DNA from: Alcaligenaceae bacterium SAGV5
GTDB taxonomy: Bacteria > Pseudomonadota > Gammaproteobacteria > Burkholderiales > Burkholderiaceae_B
Direction of reading: 5' to 3'
NCBI GenBank assembly: GCA_009360345.1
Contig: SPDP01000001.1
Span: forward strand, 124,001 to 188,000
DNA: 64,000 bases
Shown here: positions 52,884-61,454 of the stretch, piece after piece
How positions within the stretch are numbered: position 1 is the stretch's first letter
Layout of the letters: each line of letters begins with the position of its first letter
Translations under genes and position numbers: made by a program
The notes under the pieces: generated by a model
The model's input: only the letters and a program-made list of their open reading frames with translations
Told to the model about the DNA's origin: nothing
Database searches by the model: none

Positions 52884-53849
52884 GTGAACATTCGTAGAGG
52901 ATTCGCCGCCCACGCCGCGGCGGCATTGCTGGCCCTGGCCATGGCCCCCGGCGCCAGCGCGCAGAACTGGCCGACCAAGCCCGTGCGCCTGGTCGCGGCC
53001 TTTCCGCCGGGCACGCCCGGCGACGTCATTGCCCGCCTGATCCAGCCTTCGTTGCAGCAGCGCTGGGGACAGACCGTGGTGGTCGAGAACAAGCCCGGCG
53101 CGGGCGGCAACCTGGCCGCCGCCGAGGTCGCCCGCGCGCGCGACGACCACACGCTGCTGGTCGGCCCCGACACCATCCTGACGATCAACCCCTACCTGTA
53201 CAAGAAGCTGACCTTCAACCTCCGGGAGGCGCTCAGGCCGGTCACCTATTTCGCCAGTTTCAACCAGATGCTGGTGTGCAATACCGAGTCGCGGGTCCAG
53301 ACCCTGGAAGCCTTCACCCGCCAGCCGGCCTCGAAGATGTATGCGTCGGGCGGAACGGGCACGCCCAGCCACATGGCCATGGCCATGCTGCTGGAAACCA
53401 CCCGCACCGAGCTGGTCCACGTGCCCTACAAGGGCCCGGGGCCGGCCGCCCAGGACGTGATGGCCGGACACGTGGACTGCGGTTTCATCGTTTCCTCGGT
53501 GGTGCTGCAGCATGTCCAGGGCGGCCGGCTGCATGCCATCGCGGTGTCCGGCAGCCAGCGCTCCATGCTGATGCCCGCCGTTCCCACCGTGGCCGAGAAA
53601 GGCTATGCGGGCTTCGATGCGACTTTTTTCGAAACGCTCATGGCGCCTTCCGGCATGAATGCCGCGACGGTCGAGCGGATCCAGCGCGACGTGCACGCGG
53701 CGCTGTCGACCCCGGAAATGAAGGCGCGCCTGGCCGAGATGGATCTGCGGGTCGAGGCCAGTTCACCGCAGGAGGCCGAGCGGCGCGGCGCCGAAGACTA
53801 CCGCAAGTGGGGCGCCATCGCGGCCCGGGCGAAACTGCAACTCGATTGA
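52884..53849 (+). CDS. Bug-family tripartite tricarboxylate transporter receptor
   Basis: 321-residue periplasmic receptor. Signal peptide ends about residue 27 (GASAQ), then NWPTKPVRLVAAFPPGTPGD, ENKPGAGGNLAAAEVARARD and HVPYKGPGPAAQDVM. GAGG before the ATG. It lies 99 nt after the monooxygenase and 11 nt before the intradiol dioxygenase gene. This fits the capture of an aromatic acid or phenol-derived carboxylate for the pathway; the ligand cannot be read. Confidence 0.93.
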   Translation: MNIRRGFAAHAAAALLALAMAPGASAQNWPTKPVRLVAAFPPGTPGDVIARLIQPSLQQRWGQTVVVENKPGAGGNLAAAEVARARDDHTLLVGPDTILTINPYLYKKLTFNLREALRPVTYFASFNQMLVCNTESRVQTLEAFTRQPASKMYASGGTGTPSHMAMAMLLETTRTELVHVPYKGPGPAAQDVMAGHVDCGFIVSSVVLQHVQGGRLHAIAVSGSQRSMLMPAVPTVAEKGYAGFDATFFETLMAPSGMNAATVERIQRDVHAALSTPEMKARLAEMDLRVEASSPQEAERRGAEDYRKWGAIAARAKLQLD

Positions 53850-53860
53850 GGGCGGCGACC

Positions 53861-54712
53861 ATGCGCAACCTGAACCACCTGACCATTACCGAGGCGGTCC
53901 TGGCCCGCCATGCCGAGACCGCCGATCCGCGGGTGATCGAGATCATGACCAGCCTCGTGCGCCACCTGCACGATTTCGCGCGCGAGGTCCGCCTGACGGA
54001 AGCCGAGTGGACGAAGGGCATCGAGTTCCTGACCCGCTGCGGCCACATTACCGACGACAAGCGGCAAGAGTTCATCCTGCTGTCGGACGTGCTGGGACTG
54101 TCGATGCTGACCGTGGCGATGAACAACGACAAGCCGGCCGGTTGCACCGAGGCGACCGTTTTCGGCCCCTTCCATGTCCGGGGCGCGCCGCACTACGAAT
54201 TGGGCGCGGACATCTCCAACGGCGCGCGCGGCGTGCCCTGCCTGGTGCGGGGAACGGTGCGCGGGATAGACGGGGCGCCAGTGCCGCACGCGCGGATGGA
54301 CGTCTGGCAGTCCGACGAGGACGGTTTGTACGACGTCCAGCATGCCGAGCTCGACCATGCCCAGGCGCGCGGTATCCTGCACGCCGATGCGCAGGGGCGC
54401 TACGAGTTCCGGTCGATTCTGGCCGTGCCCTACGCCATCCCCCACGATGGTCCGGTCGGCGACCTGCTCAAGGCCACGGGGCGCCATCCCTGGCGGCCGG
54501 CGCACCTGCATTTCATGATCGAGGCCCCGGGCCACGAGACGCTGATCACCCACGTCTTCCGCAGCGACGATGCGTACCTGGACTCGGACGCGGTGTTCGG
54601 CGTCCGGCAGTCGCTGATCGCCGAATGGGCCGAGCAGCCCGACGGCACCTGCCTGGTCGAGTACGACTTCGTGCTGAACCCGGCCAGTGAACCCGCGCGG
54701 GGCGGGTCATGA
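53861..54712 (+). CDS. intradiol ring-cleavage dioxygenase (hydroxyquinol 1,2-dioxygenase type)
   Basis: 283-residue Fe(III) dioxygenase. N-terminal dimerisation helices (about residues 1-100), then the barrel with expected ligands: Tyr in EDGLYDVQH (about residue 162), Tyr in AVPYAIPHDGP (about 196), His in WRPAHLHFMIE (about 220 and 222). Length and neighbours (maleylacetate reductase, flavin hydroxylase) point to cleavage of hydroxyquinol to maleylacetate rather than catechol cleavage. It overlaps the Dabb gene by 4 nt. Confidence 0.88.
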   Translation: MRNLNHLTITEAVLARHAETADPRVIEIMTSLVRHLHDFAREVRLTEAEWTKGIEFLTRCGHITDDKRQEFILLSDVLGLSMLTVAMNNDKPAGCTEATVFGPFHVRGAPHYELGADISNGARGVPCLVRGTVRGIDGAPVPHARMDVWQSDEDGLYDVQHAELDHAQARGILHADAQGRYEFRSILAVPYAIPHDGPVGDLLKATGRHPWRPAHLHFMIEAPGHETLITHVFRSDDAYLDSDAVFGVRQSLIAEWAEQPDGTCLVEYDFVLNPASEPARGGS

Positions 54713-55020
54713 TCCGTCACATCGTCATGTGGAACGTCGCCGGCGCGACGGCGCGGGAGAAGGACCGCAACATCGAACGCGTGCGCCAGGGCTTTCACGG
54801 CCTGCGTGGCCGGATTCCGGGGCTGCTGCACCTGGAGATCGGGGCCGACGCCAGCGGCGTGGACTACGCCTGCGACGTGGTGCTCTACAGCGAGTTCGAG
54901 TCGCAGGCCGCCCTGGATGCCTACGCGCACCACCCGGAACACCTGCGCGTCCGGGACGAACTGGCCGGGGTGCGCATCGCGCGGCATCAAGTGGACTATC
55001 CGGTGCAAGGAGCAAGGTGA
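54709..55020 (+). CDS. Dabb (stress-response A/B barrel) domain protein
   Basis: 103-residue ferredoxin-like fold. It begins IRHIVMWNV and ends with RIARHQVDY, and carries CDVVLYSEFESQAALDAYAHHPEH in the middle, which is the Dabb pattern. Such proteins accompany polyketide and aromatic catabolism clusters and may act on a labile intermediate; function unproven. ATGA coupling with the dioxygenase and one-base overlap with the reductase suggest that it is needed stoichiometrically. Confidence 0.85.
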   Translation: MIRHIVMWNVAGATAREKDRNIERVRQGFHGLRGRIPGLLHLEIGADASGVDYACDVVLYSEFESQAALDAYAHHPEHLRVRDELAGVRIARHQVDYPVQGAR

Positions 55021-55958
55021 TGCAGGCGTTCGTATACAACGGCCAACCCTCGCGGGTGGTTTTCGGGCAGGGGGCGCTGTCCCACCTGGAGCGGGAGATC
55101 GACCTGCTGGGCGCCGGCCGCGCGCTGGTGCTGGCCACGCCCGAGCAGCGGGCGCAGGCGGAGATGATCGCCGACCGGCTGGGCGGCAGGGTCGCGGGTA
55201 TCTTCGCGCGTGCCGTCATGCACGTGCCCATCGAGACGGCCCGGGACGCGCGCGACGAGGCGCGGCGCCTGGGGGCGGATTGCGCCGTCGCCATCGGTGG
55301 CGGGTCCACCATCGGCCTGGGCAAGGCCATCGCCCTGGAGTCGGGCCTGCCCATCCTGGCTATCCCCACGACCTACGCCGGCAGCGAGATGACGCCCATC
55401 TACGGCATTACCGAGGCAGGGCTGAAGAAGACGGGCCGGGATCCGCGCGTGTTGCCCAGGACGGTCATCTACGATCCCGCGCTGACGATGACGCTGCCGG
55501 TGGGGCTGAGCGTGGCCAGCGGCATGAACGCCATCGCGCACGCCGCCGAGGGCCTCTATGCGCGCGACGGCAATCCCATCATGGACCTGATGGCCGAGGA
55601 AGGCATACGCGCCCTGGCCGGCGCGCTGCCCGCGATCCGCCACGAGGCCGGCGATGCGCGGGCGCGGGGCGATGCCTTCAACGCGTCCAGCGCCCCGCGG
55701 GCCATGGCTCGCATCGAACGCGCACTGGGCACGACGGGCCGGGCCAGCGCGGCGGCGGCCCTGTTCGATCTCGCCCGCGACAACGGCGCGCCGGTGGCGC
55801 TGAAAGACATAGGGGAGATGAGCGAGGCGGATGTGGCGCGGGCGGCCGACCTGGCGATCGGCGCCCCTTACTGGAATCCCCGGGAGGCCGGGGCGGCGCA
55901 GCGGGAAGCCATCCATCGCCTCCTGCTGGACGCCTATCACGGCACGCGGCCGGACTAG
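55020..55958 (+). CDS. maleylacetate reductase with internal deletion (probably inactive)
   Basis: 312-residue iron-containing-ADH-type protein. The N-terminal NAD(H) domain is intact: VFGQGALSHLEREIDLLG, AIGGGSTIGLGKAIALE, IPTTYAGSEMTPIYG. The C-terminal domain jumps at about 55675 from ARARGDA to FNASSAPRAMARIERALG. Intact maleylacetate reductases (about 350-355 aa) have here about 47 more residues, including the histidine-rich KLCHTLGG and PHAETHTVVLPHA stretch. The deletion keeps the frame. Known family members need those histidines for substrate/metal, so it is probably inactive. Residues after the gap (ALKDIG, YWNPR) are normal. Last gene of the cluster. Confidence 0.85.
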   Translation: MQAFVYNGQPSRVVFGQGALSHLEREIDLLGAGRALVLATPEQRAQAEMIADRLGGRVAGIFARAVMHVPIETARDARDEARRLGADCAVAIGGGSTIGLGKAIALESGLPILAIPTTYAGSEMTPIYGITEAGLKKTGRDPRVLPRTVIYDPALTMTLPVGLSVASGMNAIAHAAEGLYARDGNPIMDLMAEEGIRALAGALPAIRHEAGDARARGDAFNASSAPRAMARIERALGTTGRASAAAALFDLARDNGAPVALKDIGEMSEADVARAADLAIGAPYWNPREAGAAQREAIHRLLLDAYHGTRPD

Positions 55959-55959
55959 T

Positions 55960-57792
55960 TCACTCCACCGTCACGCTCTTGGCCAGGTTGCGCGGCTTGT
56001 CCACGTCGGTGCCGCGCGCGCACGCCGTGTGATAGGCCAGCAACTGCATGGGCACCACGTGCAGGATGGGCGAGAGCCAGCCGTAGTGCTCGGGCATGCG
56101 GATCACGTGCACGCCGGTTTCCGAGCGGATGTTGCTGCCGGCGTCGGCGAACACGTACAGGTGGCCGCCGCGGGCGCGCACTTCCTGCATGTTCGATTGC
56201 AGCTTCTTGAGCAGCGCATCCTGCGGCGCCACGGTGATCACGGGCATCTGGTCGGTGACCAGGGCCAGCGGGCCGTGCTTGAGTTCGCCGGCCGGATAGG
56301 CCTCGGCGTGGATGTAGCTGATTTCCTTGAGCTTGAGCGCGCCTTCGAGCGCGATCGGGTAGTGCATGCCGCGGCCCAGGAACAGGGCGTTTTCCTTGCG
56401 CACGAACTCCTCGGCCCACGAGATGATCTGCGGCTCCAGGGCCAGCACGGCCTGGATGGCGACCGGCAGGTGGCGCAGCGAGCGGATGTGGTCGGCTTCC
56501 TGTTCCGTGGTCAGGCGGCCCTTGCTCTTGGCCAGCGCCAGCGCCAGCAGGAACAGGCCCACGAGCTGGGTGGTGAAGGCCTTGGTCGAAGCCACGCCGA
56601 TTTCCACGCCGGCGCGGGTCAGGAAGTTCAGCGTGCATTCGCGCACCATGGCGCTGGTGGCCACGTTGCAGATGGTCAGGGTGTGCTTCATGCCCTGTTG
56701 CTGCGCATGCTTGAGCGCGGCCAGGGTGTCGGCGGTCTCGCCCGACTGCGAGATGGTGACGACCAGGCTGCGCGGGTTCGGCACGCTGGTGCGGTAGCGG
56801 TACTCGCTGGCGATCTCGACGGCGACCGGGACCTGGGCGATGGCCTCGATCCAGTACTTGGCGGTCAGGCCGGCGTAGTAGCTGGTGCCGCAGGCCAGGA
56901 TCAGCACCGAGTCGATCTGGTCGAAGACGCCGGCGGCGGATTCGCCGAACAATTCGGGCGCGATGGTCTCGATGTCCTGCAGGGTGTCGCCGATGGCGCG
57001 CGGCTGCTCGAAGATTTCCTTCTGCATGTAGTGCCGGTAGGGGCCGAGGTCGGCCGCCGCGGTATGCGCGATCACGGCGCGGGCCGGCCGCTCGACCGGC
57101 TGGCCGTTTTCGTCGACGATCCAGACGCGGGCGAGCTGCAGGTCGACGACGTCGCCGTCTTCCAGGTAGATGATGTTGCCGGTCGTGCCGGCCAGGGCCA
57201 GCGCGTCGGAGGCGAGGAAGTTCTCGTTTTCGCCCAGGCCGACGATGAGCGGCGAGCCGTGGCGGGCGCCGACCACGCGATGCGGTTCATCGCGGCAGAA
57301 CGCGGCGATGGCGTAGGCGCCCTGGAGTCGCTTGACGGTCTGCTGCATGGCGGCGAACAGGTCGCCGTCGTACAGGTGGTTGAGCAGGTGGGCGATGACC
57401 TCGGTGTCGGTCTGGCTTTCGAACTCGTAGCCGTAGCCTTGCAGCTCGGCGCGCAGTTCCTCGTAGTTCTCGATGATGCCGTTGTGCACCAGCGCGACGC
57501 GGCTGCGGCCGTTGCGGTCGGCCGAGAAGTGCGGGTGCGCGTTGTTGGTGGCCGGGGCGCCGTGGGTGGCCCAGCGGGTATGGGCGATGCCGGTGAAGCC
57601 GGTCACTTTCTCGCCCGCGATCAGCGATTCGAGTTCGGCCACGCGCGAGGTGCTGCGGGTGCGCCGCAGTTCGCCCTCGAGGTGGACGGCTACGCCGCAG
57701 GAGTCATAACCGCGGTATTCCAGGCGCTTCAGGCCTTCGATCAGAACGGGAACGATGTCGCGTTGGGCGACGGCGCCGACGATGCCACACAT
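55960..57792 (-). CDS. glmS: glutamine-fructose-6-phosphate aminotransferase (isomerizing)
   Basis: 610-residue enzyme that makes glucosamine-6-phosphate, the first step towards UDP-GlcNAc for cell wall. The N-terminal glutaminase has Cys2 as nucleophile (MCGIVGAV) and HTRWATHG with [13 protein letters not shown] (about residues 73-87). Two SIS sugar-binding domains follow ([25 protein letters not shown], ending AKSVTVE). Its stop is one base from that of the truncated reductase gene (convergent). It diverges from the Lrp-type gene. I saw no glmS ribozyme; regulation may be by the Lrp protein. Confidence 0.98.
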   Translation of the reverse strand: MCGIVGAVAQRDIVPVLIEGLKRLEYRGYDSCGVAVHLEGELRRTRSTSRVAELESLIAGEKVTGFTGIAHTRWATHGAPATNNAHPHFSADRNGRSRVALVHNGIIENYEELRAELQGYGYEFESQTDTEVIAHLLNHLYDGDLFAAMQQTVKRLQGAYAIAAFCRDEPHRVVGARHGSPLIVGLGENENFLASDALALAGTTGNIIYLEDGDVVDLQLARVWIVDENGQPVERPARAVIAHTAAADLGPYRHYMQKEIFEQPRAIGDTLQDIETIAPELFGESAAGVFDQIDSVLILACGTSYYAGLTAKYWIEAIAQVPVAVEIASEYRYRTSVPNPRSLVVTISQSGETADTLAALKHAQQQGMKHTLTICNVATSAMVRECTLNFLTRAGVEIGVASTKAFTTQLVGLFLLALALAKSKGRLTTEQEADHIRSLRHLPVAIQAVLALEPQIISWAEEFVRKENALFLGRGMHYPIALEGALKLKEISYIHAEAYPAGELKHGPLALVTDQMPVITVAPQDALLKKLQSNMQEVRARGGHLYVFADAGSNIRSETGVHVIRMPEHYGWLSPILHVVPMQLLAYHTACARGTDVDKPRNLAKSVTVE

Positions 57793-57963
57793 GATGCTTG
57801 TGTCCTTGATGAACGGGTCCGGCGCAATTCTGGTCTTTTCAGGGGGAAATGTAATTACTATTTTTAGGTATTTTTTGCTGAAAATTTCTTTCTGAAGAGT
57901 GGAAGAATTTTTCTTAAAAAATTACTATGATAGTTGTTGAAAATTTCACTTATTGACCTGCCT
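57793..57963. promoter_or_regulatory. AT-rich divergent promoter region, glmS-lrp, with repeats
   Basis: The 171-nt gap is strongly AT-rich near the Lrp side. It contains two copies of AATTACTAT (57853-57861, 57920-57928) and two of TGAAAATTTC (57879-57888, 57938-57947), in the same order. Such spaced AT repeats fit Lrp/AsnC sites. An AAGAATTTTTCTT palindrome-like stretch (57903-57914) lies between. Confidence 0.5.
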
Positions 57964-58434
57964 ATGAGCGTGGCCGTGGATCTCGATGACGTCGATCGGC
58001 GCATTCTGTCGGTTTTGCAGAACGATGCGACGCTGACCAACCAGGAACTGGCCGCGCGCGTGCACGTGTCGGCGCCGACCTGCCTGCGCCGCGTCCGGCG
58101 GTTGATCGAGCAGGGTGTGATCGAGAAGCAGGTGGCCATCGTGTCGCCCGAGAAGGTGGGCGCGGGCCTGACCGGCATCGTCGAGATCACGCTGGACGTG
58201 CAGGCGGCCGAGCGCCTGGCCGAATTCGAGGCCGCCATGGCGCGCGAGACCGCCGTGACCCAGTGCTACCGGGTCTCGACCGGACCGGATTTCGTGCTGG
58301 TGGTGCAGGTGCCCGACATGGCCGCCTACCATGCGCTGGCGCATCGGGCGTTCACGGCCCAGGGGAACGTGCGCAACGTGCGCACGTTCTTCTCGGTGCA
58401 CCGGAGCAAGTTCGATACGCGGGTCGCGATCTGA
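57964..58434 (+). CDS. Lrp/AsnC family transcriptional regulator
   Basis: 156-residue regulator. N-terminal helix-turn-helix (about residues 8-60: DDVDRRILSVLQNDATLTNQELAARVHVSAPTCLRRVRRL). The RAM effector domain follows (about 70-145: GIVEITLDVQAAERLAEFEAAM, CYRVSTGPDFVLVVQVPDM). The start at 57964 (MSVAVD) is preferred; ten upstream codons in the frame are AT-rich non-coding. It lies between glmS and glmU, read away from glmS and towards glmU, so it may link amino-acid signals with amino-sugar synthesis. Effector unknown. Confidence 0.9.
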   Translation: MSVAVDLDDVDRRILSVLQNDATLTNQELAARVHVSAPTCLRRVRRLIEQGVIEKQVAIVSPEKVGAGLTGIVEITLDVQAAERLAEFEAAMARETAVTQCYRVSTGPDFVLVVQVPDMAAYHALAHRAFTAQGNVRNVRTFFSVHRSKFDTRVAI

Positions 58435-58467
58435 AAGCCGGCGGCGCGCACGCGCCGCCTTCCGGCC
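58434..58467. terminator. bidirectional hairpin between lrp and glmU
   Basis: GGCGGCGCG (58440-58448) pairs with CGCGCCGCC (58451-58459) around a CA loop, extended by CCGG/CCGG and AAGCC/GGCCTT outer arms. It fills the 33-nt space between the convergent lrp and glmU stop codons. Confidence 0.65.
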
Positions 58468-59850
58468 TTACTTCTTCTTCACCGGCCGCTTCCAGCCTTC
58501 CACCGTGGTCTGCGGCGCGCGGGTCAACGTCAGCTTGTCCGCGGGCGCGTCCTTGGTCAGCGTGGTTCCGGCGCCCAGCGTGGCGCCGCGGCCCACCGTG
58601 ACGGGAGCGACCAGTTGGGTGTCCGAGCCGATGAAGACATCGTCCTCGATGACGGTGCGCGACTTGTTGACGCCGTCGTAGTTGCAGGTGATGGTGCCCG
58701 CGCCGATGTTTACCCGCGCGCCCACGGTCGCGTCGCCGACGTAGCTGAGGTGGTTGGCCTTGGAGCCGGTATCGAAGCTGCTGTTCTTGATCTCGACGAA
58801 GTTGCCCACGTGGGTCTGGTCGCCCAGCTGCGTGCCGGGGCGCAGCCGCGCGTAGGGGCCGATACGGGCATCGGCGCCCACGGTGGCGCCGTCCAGGTGG
58901 CTGAAGGCCGCCACGCGGGTGCCCGCGCCGACGCGCACGTCGCGCAGCACGCAGTTCGGGCCCACGGACACGCCGTCGGCCAGCTCCACGCTGCCTTCGA
59001 AGACGCAGCCCACGTCGATGAAGACGTCGCGGCCGCAGTGGAGGCTGCCGCGCACGTCGAAGCGGGCGGGGTCGGCCAGCGTGACGCCGGCTTCCAGCTG
59101 GCGTTCGGCCTGGGCACGCTGGTAGATGCGTTCCAGTTCGGCCTGCTGCACCCGGCTGTTCACGCCCAGCGTCTCCCAGTCGTGGCCGGGGGCGGCGGAC
59201 AGCACCGGCGTGCCGTCGGCCACCGCCATCGCGATGATGTCGGTCAGGTAGTATTCACCTTGGGCGTTGTCGTTCTTCAGCGCGGCCAGCCAGCGCTTGA
59301 GCGCGGCGGTGGGCGCGGCCAGGATGCCGGTGTTGACCTCGCGTATGGCCCGTTCTTCGGGCGAGGCGTCCTTGTGTTCGACCACCCGGTCGATGGCGCC
59401 GGCGCCGTTGCGCACGATGCGTCCGTAGCCGGTGGCGTCGTCCAGTTCCACCGTCAGCACGGCCACCGCGCCGGGCCGCGAGGCCTGGGCGTCCAGCAGC
59501 CGCTTCAGGGTGTCGCTGTCCACCAGCGGCACGTCGCCGTACAGGACCAGGGTGACGTCGCCGGGCGCGTCGCCGCCCGCCAGCTCCGGTACCGCCTGTT
59601 GCACGGCGTGCCCCGTGCCCAACTGCGGTTGTTGTAAAACGAATCCGAGGTCCGTGTCCTGTTCGTAATGGCGCTTGACCGTGTCGGCGCCATGGCCGAC
59701 CACCAGGACGATGCGGGAGGGGGCCAGCGCCCGCGCGGCGCCGAGCACGTGGGTCAGCATGGGGCGGCCCGCCAGTCCATGTAGTACCTTGGGCAGGTCG
59801 GACTTCATGCGCTTGCCCATGCCGGCGGCCAGGATCACGATGTTCAGCAT
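58468..59850 (-). CDS. glmU: bifunctional UDP-GlcNAc pyrophosphorylase / glucosamine-1-P acetyltransferase
   Basis: 460-residue enzyme that completes UDP-GlcNAc synthesis. N-terminal uridylyltransferase: [26 protein letters not shown] (the GxGxRMxSxxPK signature). C-terminal left-handed beta-helix with hexapeptide repeats (about residues 250-440: [31 protein letters not shown]) and catalytic His region. The start at 59850 follows GGAG at about 11 nt; the longer frame has no support. glmS and glmU flank the lrp gene, so the two ends of the pathway are within 4 kb. It diverges from the DUF6279 lipoprotein gene. Confidence 0.97.
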   Translation of the reverse strand: MLNIVILAAGMGKRMKSDLPKVLHGLAGRPMLTHVLGAARALAPSRIVLVVGHGADTVKRHYEQDTDLGFVLQQPQLGTGHAVQQAVPELAGGDAPGDVTLVLYGDVPLVDSDTLKRLLDAQASRPGAVAVLTVELDDATGYGRIVRNGAGAIDRVVEHKDASPEERAIREVNTGILAAPTAALKRWLAALKNDNAQGEYYLTDIIAMAVADGTPVLSAAPGHDWETLGVNSRVQQAELERIYQRAQAERQLEAGVTLADPARFDVRGSLHCGRDVFIDVGCVFEGSVELADGVSVGPNCVLRDVRVGAGTRVAAFSHLDGATVGADARIGPYARLRPGTQLGDQTHVGNFVEIKNSSFDTGSKANHLSYVGDATVGARVNIGAGTITCNYDGVNKSRTVIEDDVFIGSDTQLVAPVTVGRGATLGAGTTLTKDAPADKLTLTRAPQTTVEGWKRPVKKK

Positions 59851-59917
59851 TTGCAGCACTACTCCGCTTGGAGATGGGTGAAAGCGTGGCAGTTTAAGGC
59901 AGCTTCGAGACGAATAT

Positions 59918-60784
59918 ATGATCAGAAGTGTATTGATCGTTGTCATCCTGGGCCTCTTGGCCGCGTGCAGCGGCGTCAGGCTGGGCTACAACAGCGCGGA
60001 CAAAGTACTGGCCTGGCGCATGGCCGACTGGTTCGACCTGTCCGACGGGCTGCGCCAGCCGGCCCGCGACCGCCTGCACCGGGTGCTGGCCTGGCACCGG
60101 CAGGAGGAACTGCCGCGCTATGCCCATATTCTGCGCTCGGCCGAGCGCAGGCTGGCCGACCCGGCGCCGCTCGGCGCATCCGAATTGCTGGCTTTGCAAC
60201 AACAGGTGACAGGCCGCCTGCAGGTACTGGGCGGCCGGGTGGCCGACGAGTTCGCCGAGGTGCTGGTCCAGTTCGGTCCCGCGCAGCGCCGGCGGCTGCT
60301 GGCGCGCCTGGCCGAGAACAACGACGAGTTCCGCGAGGACTACGTGGAGGCGGACGCGGGTGCCTTGCGCAAGCGCCGCATGGACCAGTTGGTGGACCGC
60401 TACCAGTTCTGGCTGGGGCGGCTGTCTCCCGGGCAGCGCGCCCACATCGAGCATTGGGTGGAGGCGCGCGGCACGGATGCGGCGTGGCGCCTGTCGCTGC
60501 GGCAGGACCGGCAGCGGGTATTCGTCGGGATCGTGGACGAAGCGGTCCAGGGCAAGTCGCCGCCGCAGACCGCCTCGCGGCTGCGGGCGTTCTTCTCGGA
60601 CCTGGAGGCGCCGTCCGCGGCGCCGGTGCGGGCGCGCCACGAAGAGGGCGAACGGGCCCGCGCGCAGTTGACCGCCGATCTTTTCAACATGGCCACGCCG
60701 GCCCAGCGCGACAAGGCGCGCGAGCGGCTGCGCCGGCTGGCCGAGGATTGCCTGGCGCTGGCCGGGCAGGGCGCGGGGTCGTAG
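59918..60784 (+). CDS. DUF6279 family lipoprotein
   Basis: 288-residue outer-membrane or inner-membrane lipoprotein. Lipobox LLAAC with Cys17, preceded by a 16-residue signal peptide. The rest is helical, rich in Arg, Leu and Glu. It starts [23 protein letters not shown], the DUF6279 opening, which is typical of proteobacteria and of unknown function. A long central amphipathic region (about 90-270) could be coiled-coil. It is divergent from glmU and converges on the glutathione peroxidase gene with a 15-nt gap. No catalytic site seen. Confidence 0.85.
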   Translation: MIRSVLIVVILGLLAACSGVRLGYNSADKVLAWRMADWFDLSDGLRQPARDRLHRVLAWHRQEELPRYAHILRSAERRLADPAPLGASELLALQQQVTGRLQVLGGRVADEFAEVLVQFGPAQRRRLLARLAENNDEFREDYVEADAGALRKRRMDQLVDRYQFWLGRLSPGQRAHIEHWVEARGTDAAWRLSLRQDRQRVFVGIVDEAVQGKSPPQTASRLRAFFSDLEAPSAAPVRARHEEGERARAQLTADLFNMATPAQRDKARERLRRLAEDCLALAGQGAGS

Positions 60785-60799
60785 CTGCCCGGGCCGCGG

Positions 60800-61429
60800 T
60801 CAACCCGCCAGCAGTTTCTCGATCTCGCGGGTCATGCGGGCGTCGGTGGGTTCGACGGCGCTGGGGAAGGCGGCGACGGGCTTGCCGTCGCGGCCCACGA
60901 GATACTTGTGGAAGTTCCACTTGGGTTGCTGGCCGGTCGCCCTGGCCAGCGAGGCGAACAGCGGGTTGGCGTCCTTGCCCGACACCACCGATTTCGAGAA
61001 GATCGGAAACTTGACGCCGTAGGTGTTGAAGCACAGGTCCGCGATCTGCTCCTTGGAGCCGGTTTCCTGCGCGAAGTCGTTGGAGGGGAATGCGAGTACC
61101 ACCAGTCCACGATCGCGGTATTTGGCGTAGACGCGCTCCAGGCCTTCGTATTGGTAGGTGTAGCCGCAATAGCTGGCGGTGTTGACCACCAGCAGCACCT
61201 TGCCCCGGTATTGGCACAGGTTCTGCGGGGATTCGTCCTGGAGCTTGGGGAAGGTCACGTCCAGCAGGGCGGGGCAGGCGCCGGCGGGTGCGGCCGGCGT
61301 ATCGGCCCGGGCGGCGCGCGGCATCGCGGCCATCGCCGCTGCCGCCAGCAGCACGGCGGCCAGCAGGACGCCGGCACGGCGCAGCGGATGCGGCGCGGCG
61401 GCCGCGCGGGGGAAATGGGATGGCTTCAT
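60800..61429 (-). CDS. periplasmic glutathione peroxidase-like protein
   Basis: 209-residue thioredoxin-fold peroxidase. Signal peptide (about residues 1-44, with AVLLAAAAMAAMPRAARA), so it works outside the cytoplasm. Peroxidatic Cys is in VVNTASYCGYTYQYEGLE (about residue 81), tetrad partners in FPSNDFAQET (Asn) and PKWNFHKYLV (Trp and Asn). A second Cys in DLCFNTYG matches the resolving site of thioredoxin-dependent forms. The extra cysteine ALLD-region CPALL near the N-terminus is unpaired. The start at 61429 has the signal sequence; the upstream open frame does not. Its role would be reduction of peroxides in the periplasm. Confidence 0.88.
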   Translation of the reverse strand: MKPSHFPRAAAAPHPLRRAGVLLAAVLLAAAAMAAMPRAARADTPAAPAGACPALLDVTFPKLQDESPQNLCQYRGKVLLVVNTASYCGYTYQYEGLERVYAKYRDRGLVVLAFPSNDFAQETGSKEQIADLCFNTYGVKFPIFSKSVVSGKDANPLFASLARATGQQPKWNFHKYLVGRDGKPVAAFPSAVEPTDARMTREIEKLLAG

Positions 61430-61454
61430 GATGCGGCTCCCGGCGGGTGCGCCG

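Noticed and set aside
57793-57963. glmS ribozyme
   Set aside because: No conserved ribozyme core could be recognised, and this control is known chiefly in Gram-positives; the AT repeats fit protein binding better.
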